Below are positions 54,901-64,000 of a stretch of 64,000 bases of DNA, piece after piece. The position numbers and the translations under genes are program-made. Source of the DNA: Sordariomycetes sp. S80-01Y (lineage: Eukaryota; Ascomycota; Sordariomycetes). Each line of letters opens with the position of its first letter. The first letter of the stretch is position 1. Below the pieces are notes generated by a model. The model saw only the letters and a list, made by a program, of their open reading frames with translations. It made no database searches and was not told the DNA's origin. Location: positions 1,054,001 through 1,118,000 of the forward strand of contig JAXQJY010000028.1 in the NCBI GenBank assembly GCA_037042185.1, given 5' to 3'.

Positions 54901-54976
54901 TGGCGATAGCGGGCGCCCATCAACCTCTCACTCTTACAATTCAGGATACCCCGGCCCTATTGGCCCTTTCCGTTAG
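51947..54976 (+). CDS. Multi-KH-domain RNA-binding protein (yeast YLL032C-like)
   Basis: Cytoplasmic-type RNA-binding protein with several K-homology domains. Exons 51947..52723, 52773..53912 and 53957..54976, with introns of 49 nt (branch CTCTGACC) and 44 nt, both phase 0, giving 978 aa. KH-type segments include HQIICGRHRKNIKLIESSTN, KIDSILLDRTEKVRKILEAN and, best preserved, YHKRIIGIGGQHIQRIMKKH with an intact GxxG loop. Another block (GKKNGKINKIMGQSNVQIIF) also fits a KH core. The C-terminus is disordered, Ser-rich (SILDRLRKPGSMTSISSFLD) and ends near YPGPIGPFR. The start is the only ATG before the conserved block; the open frame upstream lacks ATG. A multi-KH fungal family related to YLL032C/vigilin is secure, target RNAs unknown. 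Confidence 0.9.
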
Positions 54977-55661
54977 ATTTCCCGTTTTAGAAGCTCTGCT
55001 TGCGAATACCCCCGGCTGGATATACCCTGGCGTAAGAATACCCTGGAAACGTCTGATTGCCATTTATCGGCCGGCACACGTCTTTTGATGCATTTATGTT
55101 TATGGATTTGGCTTGTTGTGTGCGGGCTGTGTTTGCTTCCCGGGATGACTTTGGTTACGAACCCCTGGTGGACTTCACTCATCATGAATGACGTCCACTT
55201 CTCTCTTTATACCCACTGGCGCGGCGAAAAGTTTGAAAGGAAAATTGAAGAAAATACCCTGGTTTGATGATGGACGCGGTTGATGAAGGATTGATTTTAC
55301 TGGAAGCAAGCACTGAGGAGACTGCGGCAGTGGTGGATTGGCATCTAGGCTTCGACTTAATTGTCGGAGGATACTTTGCAGTCCTAGCTGACAGCGCGGA
55401 AAAAGTATCTCTATAGTGAGATGAAACGTGGAGGACGAGAAGACGAACAGAAGCGATCACCGCCCAAATGTTGCTCGGGTTTCCGCTGAAAAGGGGTGCT
55501 CAGCCTGGGGCAGCCAGCAGTAGCCGCAATACAATGATACCCACCGCCCTTGACGAACATGATATACCTTCCGAAGCAGATCCCGTGAACATGTATGTCC
55601 CCGGGCCCGTAGTTTCAAATCTTGTAGAAGTGATGATAGTCTATTCAGCCCAAGCCCAACC
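54977..55661. other. Intergenic region between convergent genes
   Basis: Contains the 3' regions of the KH gene and the GNAT gene. No coding sequence is supported. Confidence 0.4.
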
Positions 55662-56258
55662 TCAAACTTCTTCCTTCACGTCACGATCCGGTTCCAAATG
55701 CTTATAGTAAAAAGTACACTCCTTGAGCTCCCCAGTCGGACTGAGCGCATGCTTGGGTATCCTGCCGAACTCGACATAGCCGACCCTCTTGTACAGGAAG
55801 TCGGCGTCGCTGTCTGTCTCCGTGTCGAGAGTCAACAAGGTCCTTCCCCTCTCCCTCGCCCCGGCCTCCAAAACCTGCAGCAGCTTCTTCGCGCCGCCCC
55901 TCCTCCTCCAGTTGACGTGGACCAGCAACTTCTCCACCGAGGCTCTGAAGGGACCAGTTTCGGAGAAGGGCGTGCTCAGCATCACCACCCCGACGAGGTC
56001 CGGCCCCGCGACCTGCGCCTGCTCGCTCGGCCGAGGCGCATCGTCCTTGACGAGGATCCAGATGAGCCTCGTGTCCGAGGAGGCCTCGGCGATCCGGTCC
56101 TTCCACCACGACAGGAGCTTCTCGTGGGATAGCGGCGGGAGGAAGGTCAAGGCCTGGTTGTCGTGGGTTATGCAGGAGGCGTGGAGGGCGGCGAGGTAGG
56201 GGATCAGGTTTGCATGGGCCTGGGGAGAGAAGGGGATGGCGTGTCCTGGTGTTGACAT
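55662..56258 (-). CDS. GNAT-family N-acetyltransferase
   Basis: Small GCN5-related acetyltransferase that would move an acetyl group from acetyl-CoA to an amine substrate, which cannot be predicted. Single exon, 198 aa from the ATG at 56258. The fold is visible: a substrate-side N-terminal helix (LIPYLAALHASCITHDNQAL), beta strands around LIWILVKDD and LVGVVMLSTPFSETGPFRAS, motif A HVNWRRRGGAKKLLQVLEAG with the acetyl-CoA pyrophosphate loop RRRGGA, then LLTLDTETDSDADFLYKRVG and YVEFGRIP. The change from GxGxA to RRGGA is a usual variant. There is no signal peptide. Similar proteins are common in filamentous fungi and in bacteria, where some detoxify small molecules. Confidence 0.92.
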   Translation of the reverse strand: MSTPGHAIPFSPQAHANLIPYLAALHASCITHDNQALTFLPPLSHEKLLSWWKDRIAEASSDTRLIWILVKDDAPRPSEQAQVAGPDLVGVVMLSTPFSETGPFRASVEKLLVHVNWRRRGGAKKLLQVLEAGARERGRTLLTLDTETDSDADFLYKRVGYVEFGRIPKHALSPTGELKECTFYYKHLEPDRDVKEEV

Positions 56259-56955
56259 CGTGGGTTCGCGTTAGGATGTCCTGTTTGGAAAAGGGGGTTT
56301 GGGGTGCGAGGACTGTGCTGAAGGTTATTATGGTCTATGTTTAGAGTGCGGGGTTGTTTACTTGGGGCGGTGTACTCACATGAAAACTTCCGGCAGGATG
56401 GATGGTGCTGAGAGGTGAGACTGAGGATAGAGCTATCTGGATTGATTACTGTCGGTATGGTGCTGATGCAGAGGTTTGCGCTTTTCGGCTGAGGTGGTGT
56501 TGACGAAGCTGTACTGTCGTCGGCGGAGAGGCCCGAAGCCGAAGCCGATGGTGTACCCACGGAAGCCGAAGAGGAAGTCTAGGACCTTCACCCGTTTCAA
56601 AACGAATATTAGTCTCCATATCAATATTCTGAGTCAGAAATCTTAAGTGTGGCAAATTAAGCAGCTCTGTGAGATAATGTGGTCGCCGGTACGTGTCAAG
56701 CGAGCCGTGAGGTGAACCTGAACATCTCACACACCTTGTAGCAGACTGATATAAGGCACCTCATAGAGAGCCTGTCACTCGTAAACGCAGGAAAACGGAC
56801 AAACAAGGAAGTTCTGACTTGAAAGAATAAGAAGAGTTCGGGGGTCTCTAAACAGTGGCTTCCTGCCTCTTCGGAGGTACTTTCTTATCGCACTGGTGCA
56901 TACCTCAACACATCTAGACAACGGCTGAGTTCGAACCGACCAAGTGGAACCTCCC
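56259..56955. other. Intergenic region between GNAT and DUF6594 genes
   Basis: About 700 bp holding the GNAT promoter and the DUF6594 3' end. Short minus-strand frames at 56.2-56.7 kb have no support. Confidence 0.4.
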
Positions 56956-58006
56956 TCACCCCCCGGAATTTGAGTTCGAGATGTCGCCGCTCACAAAAAC
57001 AACAAGCACAGCGGCGTATCTATCCGCACGATGATTAGATGCTTCCAGAAACATGCGTCTTGGTACCCAACTTACGCTGCTGTTGCTCCGAAGACTTCGG
57101 TGCGTCGTGCGTTGGTCACCAAGCCGATGCTCAGCGCGAACAGGGCCGTGAACATGGCGACCAGACCAAGCTTTGCCGTGTCTCTTTCGACGAAGTAGAG
57201 GCTTGCTATCGAACCCACCAGCAGGATCGCCGCCACGAGAGTGTTTACTATGGCGACCGCGATTGCGACGCGGTTCTCATCGAAACGGCCTATGCGGCTT
57301 AGACCGTCGCGCGAAAGCTCAGTCTAGCACAAAGCGTCAGTGATGGCACCAGAAGCTACCGGAAAGCTCGGCTTTCGGGGTGATGCTTACCTTTGCTGGC
57401 CAGTATCGCCGCATGAGCGTGGACAGGTGATCCACCTCTGGCGTCGACTTGAGAGCCGCGAGGTCATCTCGCTTGTCAAGAATCGTCTTTCCCCGGCCCC
57501 CTAGAGCTGGATAAGGGCTTTTGAACCACTGTGAGAAGGCGTCGAATATCCGCCTATCGGGTCTTTTGAGCTGAGCAATCTGGCTTTGTCGTAGTAGAGC
57601 CTCATCTATCCGTCATTAGAGATTGGCTCACCCCCAGTGGCAGCAGTCGCTCACGGTATTCCTTAAGCTTCTCGCGAAGCTTCATATTCAACTTCATTCG
57701 GCCAATTGCAGACTCATTCCCTTGGTCGCATCTTTCCCTCAGTTTTTCCCAAGTCCGACAAACGTCGAGGCGATCGAGGTCCTTGCTACTCGCGTCTGCC
57801 TGGTCAAGCTCCTCGAGCTCCTTCTCAATCACTAGCAGTTCCGACTGCAAATGTAGAAGATCTCGGGCTGCTAGCTCATCAAACCTGCGGAAGACAAAGG
57901 TCTCATGGTCAGCATCGAGAGCTATCCATCTCGCAACGTTGGCGTAGCCCTCTTTCTGCACGGTGGTCCCCGAGCCACTGCCGGCCCTTGCTACGCCGCC
58001 AGCCAT
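56956..58006 (-). CDS. DUF6594 membrane protein
   Basis: Fungus-specific DUF6594 protein of unknown function. Four exons: 58006..57655, 57605..57391, 57323..57076 and 57019..56956, with introns of 49, 67 and 56 nt, giving 292 aa. The splice pattern restores the family layout: GYANVARWIALDADHETFVF, RRFDELAARDLLHLQSELLV, then the coiled coil, LKEYHEALLRQSQIAQLKRP, YPALGGRGKTILDKRDDLAA, and a C-terminal membrane region of three spans (VAIAVAIVNTLVAAILLVGS; LGLVAMFTALFALSIGLV; YAAVLVVFVSG). The long unspliced frame at its 5' end runs past the first splice site and misses the membrane half. It diverges from the retropepsin-like gene, with 321 bp between starts. DUF6594 genes are expanded in many filamentous ascomycetes. 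Confidence 0.9.
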
Positions 58007-58327
58007 GCACTGGAGTTGAAGACTTTGTCGTCCCTTCGCACCTGTGGCTACAGGTTGATGTAAAATCCAGACCGATCGTTTTTGCTCATGAGAGTGGTGA
58101 GGAGGCAGCACGTTGATTATTGGACAGGGGTGGCTGTGCGCCTAGGGATGCAAGGCAGTCTTCCAGCCATTGGTAGACGGTTGGGCATCAGATGACCAAT
58201 TTAGGCGTTTTTCAGCCTCATTACCTTTTGACAGCCTTTCTCTTCCAGGTCGCGCTTTCCAATTTCTCACCTCACCTCCAGACCTCGAGACGTCAACCTT
58301 CTGACATCGGTCAGACAACTCAATACG
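58007..58327. promoter_or_regulatory. Divergent promoter, DUF6594 and retropepsin-like genes
   Basis: 321 bp between the two start codons must serve both genes, so joint regulation is possible. No TATA box was seen. In-frame extension of the DUF6594 gene to 58,111 was not used because it lacks ATG. Confidence 0.4.
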
Positions 58328-60266
58328 ATGTTGTCCACCGAGACGCCGTACTCGGCTTGGCGCCGGATGCCGGAAACGTCGTCTTGTGGAAGAGAAAAGA
58401 GTGAGAGTGTATTGGAGGCCATAGCGCAAAGAGACCACTACTCGTACCTCCAAGACGAAGAACTACGAAGCTCGGCTCGTTGGTTGTGGAGGAGAGTGGC
58501 CCGGCCTGGGCAGATTCTCGACCTCGATATCAGCTATCCAAAGCCAATGCGGAAAATAGAGCCATTGGAAGATGAGCTGGCGTGCAACAACGATGTGGCT
58601 TCTTTGATGAGGATGAGAGAGTCAGGAATCAGGGCATTGACGCTGAGTGATGAGTGCCATGACTTGAGGTTTCGGCAACTTCATTCGGAGATGATGGAAA
58701 TGGTTCGTAAAATTTCTGAAGCTGCGCATCCTGGATGGAGGAGCCAATGCCACAATGACCGTTGTGCCCTTACTGGCTACGTCGGGCGTAAGTTCTCTCT
58801 CAGCTTCCGAGTCCCCAGAAGTCTCACCGATTTACGCAGCCCATCCTTTTAACTGTCACAAGAATGTGATTTTGCGCCGCATCCAAGAACTTGAGCAAGA
58901 TGCCGACAACAAGAACTGCTCTGTGGATGGCACTACATCAGATTCCACAGAAAGTTTGGCCAATCTTCAGAGCGACACGGGTAAAAGCTCGGCTAGCGCA
59001 GGGAATAGTCGATTTCTTGATGCAACAACCCTCCCAGAGGATAATACGATGGGAGGACCAGTATACGTGGAAGAAGATTTCCTACCAGAATCCTTCACAG
59101 TATCCGCTAATCTGAAGCAATATTACGTGACTGGAGAAGTTAACGGGAGATCTGTAGAAGCGTTCCCAGACAGCGGCGCCGACGAGTCCTTTGTTTCGGC
59201 AACATTTGCCTCCGAGCTAGGGCTCAAGCCAAAGCGTAGGAGTCAAAGGAAAGTCCGGCTCGCAAACCAGAAGACCGTCCAGTCTCCGGGATACGTGGAA
59301 CTCAATTGGAAGTTCGATGGAGAGGAGGGATCACAAATCCTGAAATGCTGGATTCTCCCTAGTTGTGTCCATGGGTTGATTGTCGGCAACAGATTCATGC
59401 GTGCCTCAGACACGCTCACGAAGTTCTTCAATCGAATCAAGTCGAGGATCCTGCCCTCGAGGAAACCGAAAGTTAGACTCCTGGGCCGTGAACAGCAACG
59501 TGTTCGGGGCAGCCTGAATGGAAGCGGTATCGCCGCTATGCCAGATACTGGCTCTGACATTATGCTGGTGTCGCCTGCTGTCGCTGCGAGACACAACATG
59601 AGGGTCGACACCGAACCGGAACATTGTCTGGAGATCGAAATGGCCGACGGAAGTAGGGACCGAACGATGGGCTGCGCCAAAGATGTACCATGGACTGTAG
59701 GCAGTCATACGGTTCGCGCGGACTTCTACGTGCTTCGGGACCTATCTGTCGACGTGGTCTTGAGCAATGATTACCTGTTCGAAAACAACATATTTACGGC
59801 GCACAAGGATGCTTTCTTTGATGCCGTGGTGGAGGATGAAATCCTTCAGCTTTGCAACATCCGCCTGATCGGGAAGTATGGAGAATCATTGAATATTCTA
59901 GAGGAAGATTGGAGGGCAGATTGTGAGTCGCAGACCCCCTTAAGTCGAGGCAACGCGGCCAATAAGCGTTTAGTGAACTCCCCGCACGCCTTCGCGGCAG
60001 CAATGATTCGAAAAGAAGTCGCTCGCCGAGATATGATCCGTGATCGGATCTTGGAGCTTCCTGAAGGTCAACGTGAGCCCGCCTTCAGTGATGAGTTGGA
60101 CCGGCAGCGTCTCTGGGAACAGCTGAGACGAGCTCATGACGTGCGCGCCGAGAGCATCACGGCCACTGACTTGACCCCAGCCAACAAGACTAGCAAGCGG
60201 TCAGACTCGCAAAGAGCTTCATTGAGGCTCTGGTGGATGAGGAGGTTTGGCTCTCAACGCAGGTGA
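58328..60266 (+). CDS. Protein with two retropepsin-like aspartyl protease domains
   Basis: Exons 58328..58787 and 58840..60266, with a 52-nt phase-1 intron, giving 628 aa. The N-terminal 200 residues are helical and charged with no known domain. Then come two retroviral-type aspartyl protease-like modules. Domain 1: YYVTGEVNGRSVEAFPDSGA with Asp near residue 264, and the second-strand motif HGLIVGNRF. Domain 2: NGSGIAAMPDTGSDIMLVSP with Asp near residue 389, and VDVVLSNDYL, where the usual Gly after the hydrophobic pair is Ser. Two such modules in one chain could form an intramolecular active site, as pepsin does. The C-terminus is basic (RLWWMRRFGSQRR). There is no reverse transcriptase or integrase nearby, so it is a host gene, not a retroelement. 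The substrate is unknown. Confidence 0.82.
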
Positions 60267-61367
60267 TGCAAGGCCCTAATGCGTTTTCTGGTTTGAGCAC
60301 AGGAGTTCAGGTATTGGTGTTCCATCTGTGTTATTTGAATCGCAAACGCATGCTTTTGATATTGGATTTTAGTTCTTATAGAAGATGCTCAAGTCAAAGG
60401 TCGGTCGGTGGTCGTATCGTTGTCAAGGTCACGGACACCGTGGACTCTGTAGCACTGATGTCTAGCGAAATGATTGACGGCGTTGGAAGTCGAGTCCCGT
60501 ACCTCCTATTGTCTTCATCTATAAAGGGGCCAGCAAGTGGGCCTTCTAGCACGGACTATGGCGTTGGAAAGTGAACACATCGACGTAGGCTATGCCATGG
60601 AGCTGGTCAAACCAACACCTAGGGCAACGGCTTATCTACCGTAGGACGCGTCGCTATGAGTGCGCTAGCCCCGCTGGTCTATACCCGGGCCTGGAGGTAA
60701 TGGTCCGGAGGCTGATGCATGATGTGCGACGTACAGGGTTTTTATAGACATGCTGCGAACGGTGTTTAAACGAAGACGAAGGCGAATCGATAGCCTGATG
60801 AACAGTACAGCATTGCCTATGATCTTCATCTTAAATGTAAGTTCCTCTGGTTCTTACCTGAAGCGCCGGAGCAGCCGTTGAGTAGGTAGAGGTGTTGGAC
60901 CCTTGCCAAGCCTTGCCGGCGCTATCCCGTCTTGGGCAGCACCAACCATTCGTCATACTACAGTACAGTGCAGCGCACCTCCAAAGGCACAGAGGAGCAG
61001 CCGGACAGATTGCGCGACACGACCGCGCCAATCTTTCTACACGACCATCCTCTCTGCGGTGTGCGAGACTACCCTCGTTTCCTCAATTGCGCGTTGTGTC
61101 GCCAACCACCTTCGTTCGGACTCCCGCCATTTTCGCTTCTTTGATTGGCTTTGCCTGAGACAGAGTCACCCTCCGTATTCGAACCGATACAGTAGCCCTG
61201 CTCTGCCCCCGTCCGCCGCAACCAGATATAGTTTCGGCGACTGACGAGGCCACGTCAAGCCGCTTGAGAGCTTACGACGCTGCCGTGACTTACAGCAGCT
61301 TCGCTGCGCTTCGATACTTTTCATGTATTCCTTTTTGAAGATCTCTTTGTAATCATAGTAGCTCACC
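60267..61367. other. Intergenic region, retropepsin-like gene to VPS9 gene
   Basis: 1.1 kb without a supportable gene. Overlapping frames around 60.9-61.25 kb are short and unrelated to any family I know. It serves as the VPS9 gene promoter and leader. Confidence 0.4.
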
Positions 61368-63624
61368 ATGATAGTCTACAATCCCCTCCAGCGCCCCATG
61401 GCCCCTCAAAGCCCCGAGAAGAGCACCACGGCTCGAGCAACCGCCTCGCGCACCAACTCCTTCCCCGCAAGGGCCGAACGCGACGATGGCAAAGATACCT
61501 TGAACCGACCCAAGCGGGCGCAGACATTTGCGAGCGGCTCGGTTGTGGAGGAGCCGGAAGACAAGGGGGCCTCGGTGTTCGAGCAAGAGGAGGAAAGCGA
61601 CGGAGACCACGAGATTGAGGCATCACGAGCATCAATTGAGCTTGACGTGCTGCCAATTGAGCTCGTCAGCTTAACGGACAGGTAGGCACATCCGCCCGGA
61701 CGGCGAGGTGCACCCACTGACGAACCCAGCTTCATAGAATCCCTCGGGGCCAAAGTACATCGCACGCCCCCGAGCATCGACAAGCTATCGCAGCTGTTCC
61801 AGGACTTCTACGCCCAGGCCTCGTCGCATATCAATACCCACATCAGCGCGCTTGCGACGAGGAACAGCCGCGATGCGTCGCCCGCTCCATCCGCCTCCTC
61901 GATATCATCCGCTGCTAGCCGGTTGCGCGGCAAGACCACACCGCTCAGCGCGAAAGACAAGCCAAAAGCCGACGCCCAGCAACAGATGATCACGGCCGAG
62001 GAGCTGGCAGATCGGAAACAGGCAAGGAAAGCTCTCGAAGTAAAACGACACTTGTTGGAGGAGGCCGTGGAGAGGAGGCTTTGCGAAGGCATCTACGACC
62101 GAATATACCGACACAAGAGCACGCAAGATGAGGCACAGGACGACAAGCTACGTTCAAAGACCGCGGCGTTGGCGCTGGTTGGAATAGGCCCCGTGGACCT
62201 TGGCGTTGACCTGGGAGAAGACTCCACGCAATCGCCAGAAGCCACTGCCGCGAAAACGAAGGAAATCCAGGAACGCTTGGAAGGGGCTCGCAAAGACCTC
62301 GTACGGATGCATGAATCCAAGTACCCCCTAGGCAAGCTCAATCACCTCAAAGCGGCACATCGCAGCATCGTCGATACGATAGCTCACTATCACCCTTCGG
62401 CGTCAGCGGACGAAATCATGCCCATGCTAATCTTCACTCTCATCACGTCGCCTCCGGAGAATCTGCACGTTATCAGCGACATACACTTCATCCAGAACTT
62501 CAGATGGGAGCCCAAGCTGTCGGGTGAGGCTGCCTACTGCCTTACCAACCTCGAAGCCACCATCAGCTTCTTGCAGACGGTCGATCTGGCGACATTACGC
62601 TCAGACGAGCTTCCTTCTGGGCCACCCAAATCACCAAAGAACCAGTCCGGGGTCCTGAGAACCGAGACATTCCCGCCAGCCTTCACACCCGCAACGACAG
62701 AGGCCACCAAAGAAAACGCTCAAGCGACCAAGCCCACGCCTTCCAACCTCAAAGCCCCTGACACCCTCCGCAACCGCCGTCTCAGTGACTTGGTAAACAC
62801 CCCCGCCCAAGCCTTCGGCGCCGCCAGCGACTCCCTCTTCGCCACCGCAGACCAAGGCATCAAGAACGTCTCAACCTCGCTGGGCGACAGCTACAACTTC
62901 CTCGTCGGCAAGCTCCGCGAGCGTCAGGACTCCATCCGCGAATCCATCGTGGTGCCGCGCACGCTGGACGACGCGAGGAAGCTGGTCAGCACACCGCCAC
63001 CTGAAGAGGAAGCTGCTCGCGCGACGGCTAGGGAGGACAGAATGCTGAGCCTCATCGGTGGCCGGAGGGACAGGAGTGCGGACAGCGCCGTGAGTGGGAG
63101 GAGTGGCAGCTCGAGCAAGCTGAACAAGGTGCTTTTCGCGGACGAGGGCAAGCCTGCGCAGGCACAGCAGCAGCAACAGCAGCAGGCTACGAACCCGGCG
63201 ATGATCGATCAGATGAAGAGCCATCTGAGCAACTCCTTCAACCCCATGGCTCGTCTGTCGAACCAAATAGGCATGATCCGGTCATTCGGACGGAATGTAT
63301 CGTCCCCCGTCTCGACGCCGCCCGCGAACGCCGCCGATGCCGGCAAGGCGGCTGACGGGGGTGACCTAGGAACGGTACGTGAATCCCTCCGATGCTGATG
63401 TGCAACCACCCAATTTCGCTGACATTGTCTCGTAGGCGTTCCCAGATATCGCAGCCGCCCTGCCGCCAAAAGCTGTCCCGGCCAAGATCGCGCCTCCGAA
63501 CAAGAGGTTCATGGAGATGCAGAACCCGGGAGATCTGAAGCTTAACGAGGTGCTCGAGCTGCTGAGGGACTACAGGAGGTTGGCCACTGAGCTGAAGAGC
63601 AGGGATGCTTTTGACCAGAAGTGA
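61368..63624 (+). CDS. VPS9-domain protein, probable Rab5-type GEF (Muk1-like)
   Basis: Likely guanine nucleotide exchange factor for Rab5/Vps21 GTPases in endocytic trafficking. Exons 61368..61681, 61730..63374 and 63436..63624, with introns of 48 nt (branch CACTGAC) and 61 nt, giving 715 aa. A disordered leader is followed by a helical region (LEVKRHLLEEAVERRLCEGI) and then the VPS9 core: LNHLKAAHRSIVDTIAHYHP, SADEIMPMLIFTLITSPPEN, FIQNFRWEPKLSGEAAYCLT, NLEATISFLQTVDLATL. The Asp and the Tyr-x-x-Thr of the catalytic surface are present (DEIMP; YCLTNLEA). A long disordered tail contains a polyglutamine run (CAG/CAA repeats near 63,166). No CUE domain is visible, so it is closer to Muk1 than to Vps9. 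Confidence 0.9.
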
Positions 63625-63907
63625 CGAAAAGCATGTGTATAGCGTGAGCGAGCGTTTTTTTTTTTATAGCATAGATGGGCAAATGGCTGGATATCAAGGC
63701 TCTCTGACTTGGTGCAGGATAATGTATTTCCTGCGGGCAATGACCAGTCTATTCGCTCAGGAGTTAAGTATAATATACTCTGCTGTTCATGTATCATGCA
63801 TGACCTGTATGTCCCAATCCAGTGTAGCGCTATCCCTCTATAATCCGCCCAATATGTTCCTAAAAGAATAATCAAACCCGCTTCAAAGCAAGGCATCCTG
63901 AAAATGC

Positions 63908-64000
63908 CTATCCCGTGAAAGAACGCCTAGGTCTCGTCTTTGGCGAGTCATCCCTCCGCTTCGGCGGCCCACTTTCAATTGTTCTCAGGGGCGCCAACCC
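63908..64000 (-). CDS. Possible C-terminal end of a minus-strand gene
   Basis: The last 93 bases read without a stop on the minus strand and end in TAG at 63,908-63,910, giving a basic tail (IESGPPKRRDDSPKTRPRRS then FTG). It is too short to identify. It may be the 3' end of a gene that continues beyond the window, or chance. Confidence 0.3.
   Translation of the reverse strand, partial: GLAPLRTIESGPPKRRDDSPKTRPRRSFTG

Noticed and set aside
58328-60266. Retrotransposon origin of the aspartyl-protease gene
   Set aside because: No gag, reverse transcriptase, integrase or long terminal repeats nearby, and the gene has an intron and a host-type promoter arrangement.
1-64000. tRNA genes
   Set aside because: I scanned for B-box-like GGTTCGA patterns on both strands; the few near matches (for example about 56.93 kb and 61.18 kb) do not form a T-arm or a cloverleaf.

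Overview
This is chromosomal DNA from a filamentous ascomycete, most likely a Sordariomycete. The genes are eukaryotic, with short GT-AG introns of about 44-80 nt (one of 130 nt) that often show a CTAAC or CTGAC branch site. The gene set is typical of these fungi: DASH subunit Ask1, an Rrn5-like factor, EAF7, a fungal rhodopsin-domain membrane protein, DUF6594 and a VPS9 protein. I rebuilt exon joins by eye from splice signals, reading phase and protein-family motifs, and no transcripts were available.

Left block, 0-17.6 kb, is dense housekeeping: a reticulon end fragment, BMS1 (40S ribosome GTPase), a small unknown gene, ASK1 (kinetochore), a GCP6-like gamma-tubulin complex subunit divergent from EAF7 (NuA4), an Rrn5-like Pol I factor and the mitochondrial helicase IRC3. 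Ribosome production (BMS1, RRN5) and microtubule function (ASK1, GCP6) are each represented twice.

Middle block, 17.6-36.4 kb, is a sparse accessory region. It holds a cytochrome P450, a rhodopsin-domain membrane protein, an intronless secreted GH18 chitinase, an unknown multi-pass membrane protein, a PAQR receptor with a 13-nt exon, and a conserved-looking gene broken by one in-frame TAG. Between them lie decayed fragments: a CE12 rhamnogalacturonan acetylesterase relic, a relic of a fungal family with a (V/P)-(A/P)-W-x-x-F-L-x-A-M motif, and an unidentified coding remnant next to a TpA-rich stretch that looks RIP-affected.

Right block, 36.4-64 kb, is mostly intact: an 18-repeat ankyrin protein, RNase T2, SEC62 divergent from MED21, an Sdt1-type nucleotidase with a 29-nt exon carrying its active-site motif, a large disordered Pro/Tyr-rich protein, a multi-KH RNA-binding protein, a GNAT acetyltransferase, a DUF6594 membrane protein divergent from a protein with two retropepsin-like domains, and a VPS9 Rab5-GEF-like protein. 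No tRNA, rRNA, CRISPR array or intact transposon was found. The best leads are the in-frame TAG gene (possible A-to-I editing target), the two-domain retropepsin-like protein beside DUF6594, and the PAQR microexon.
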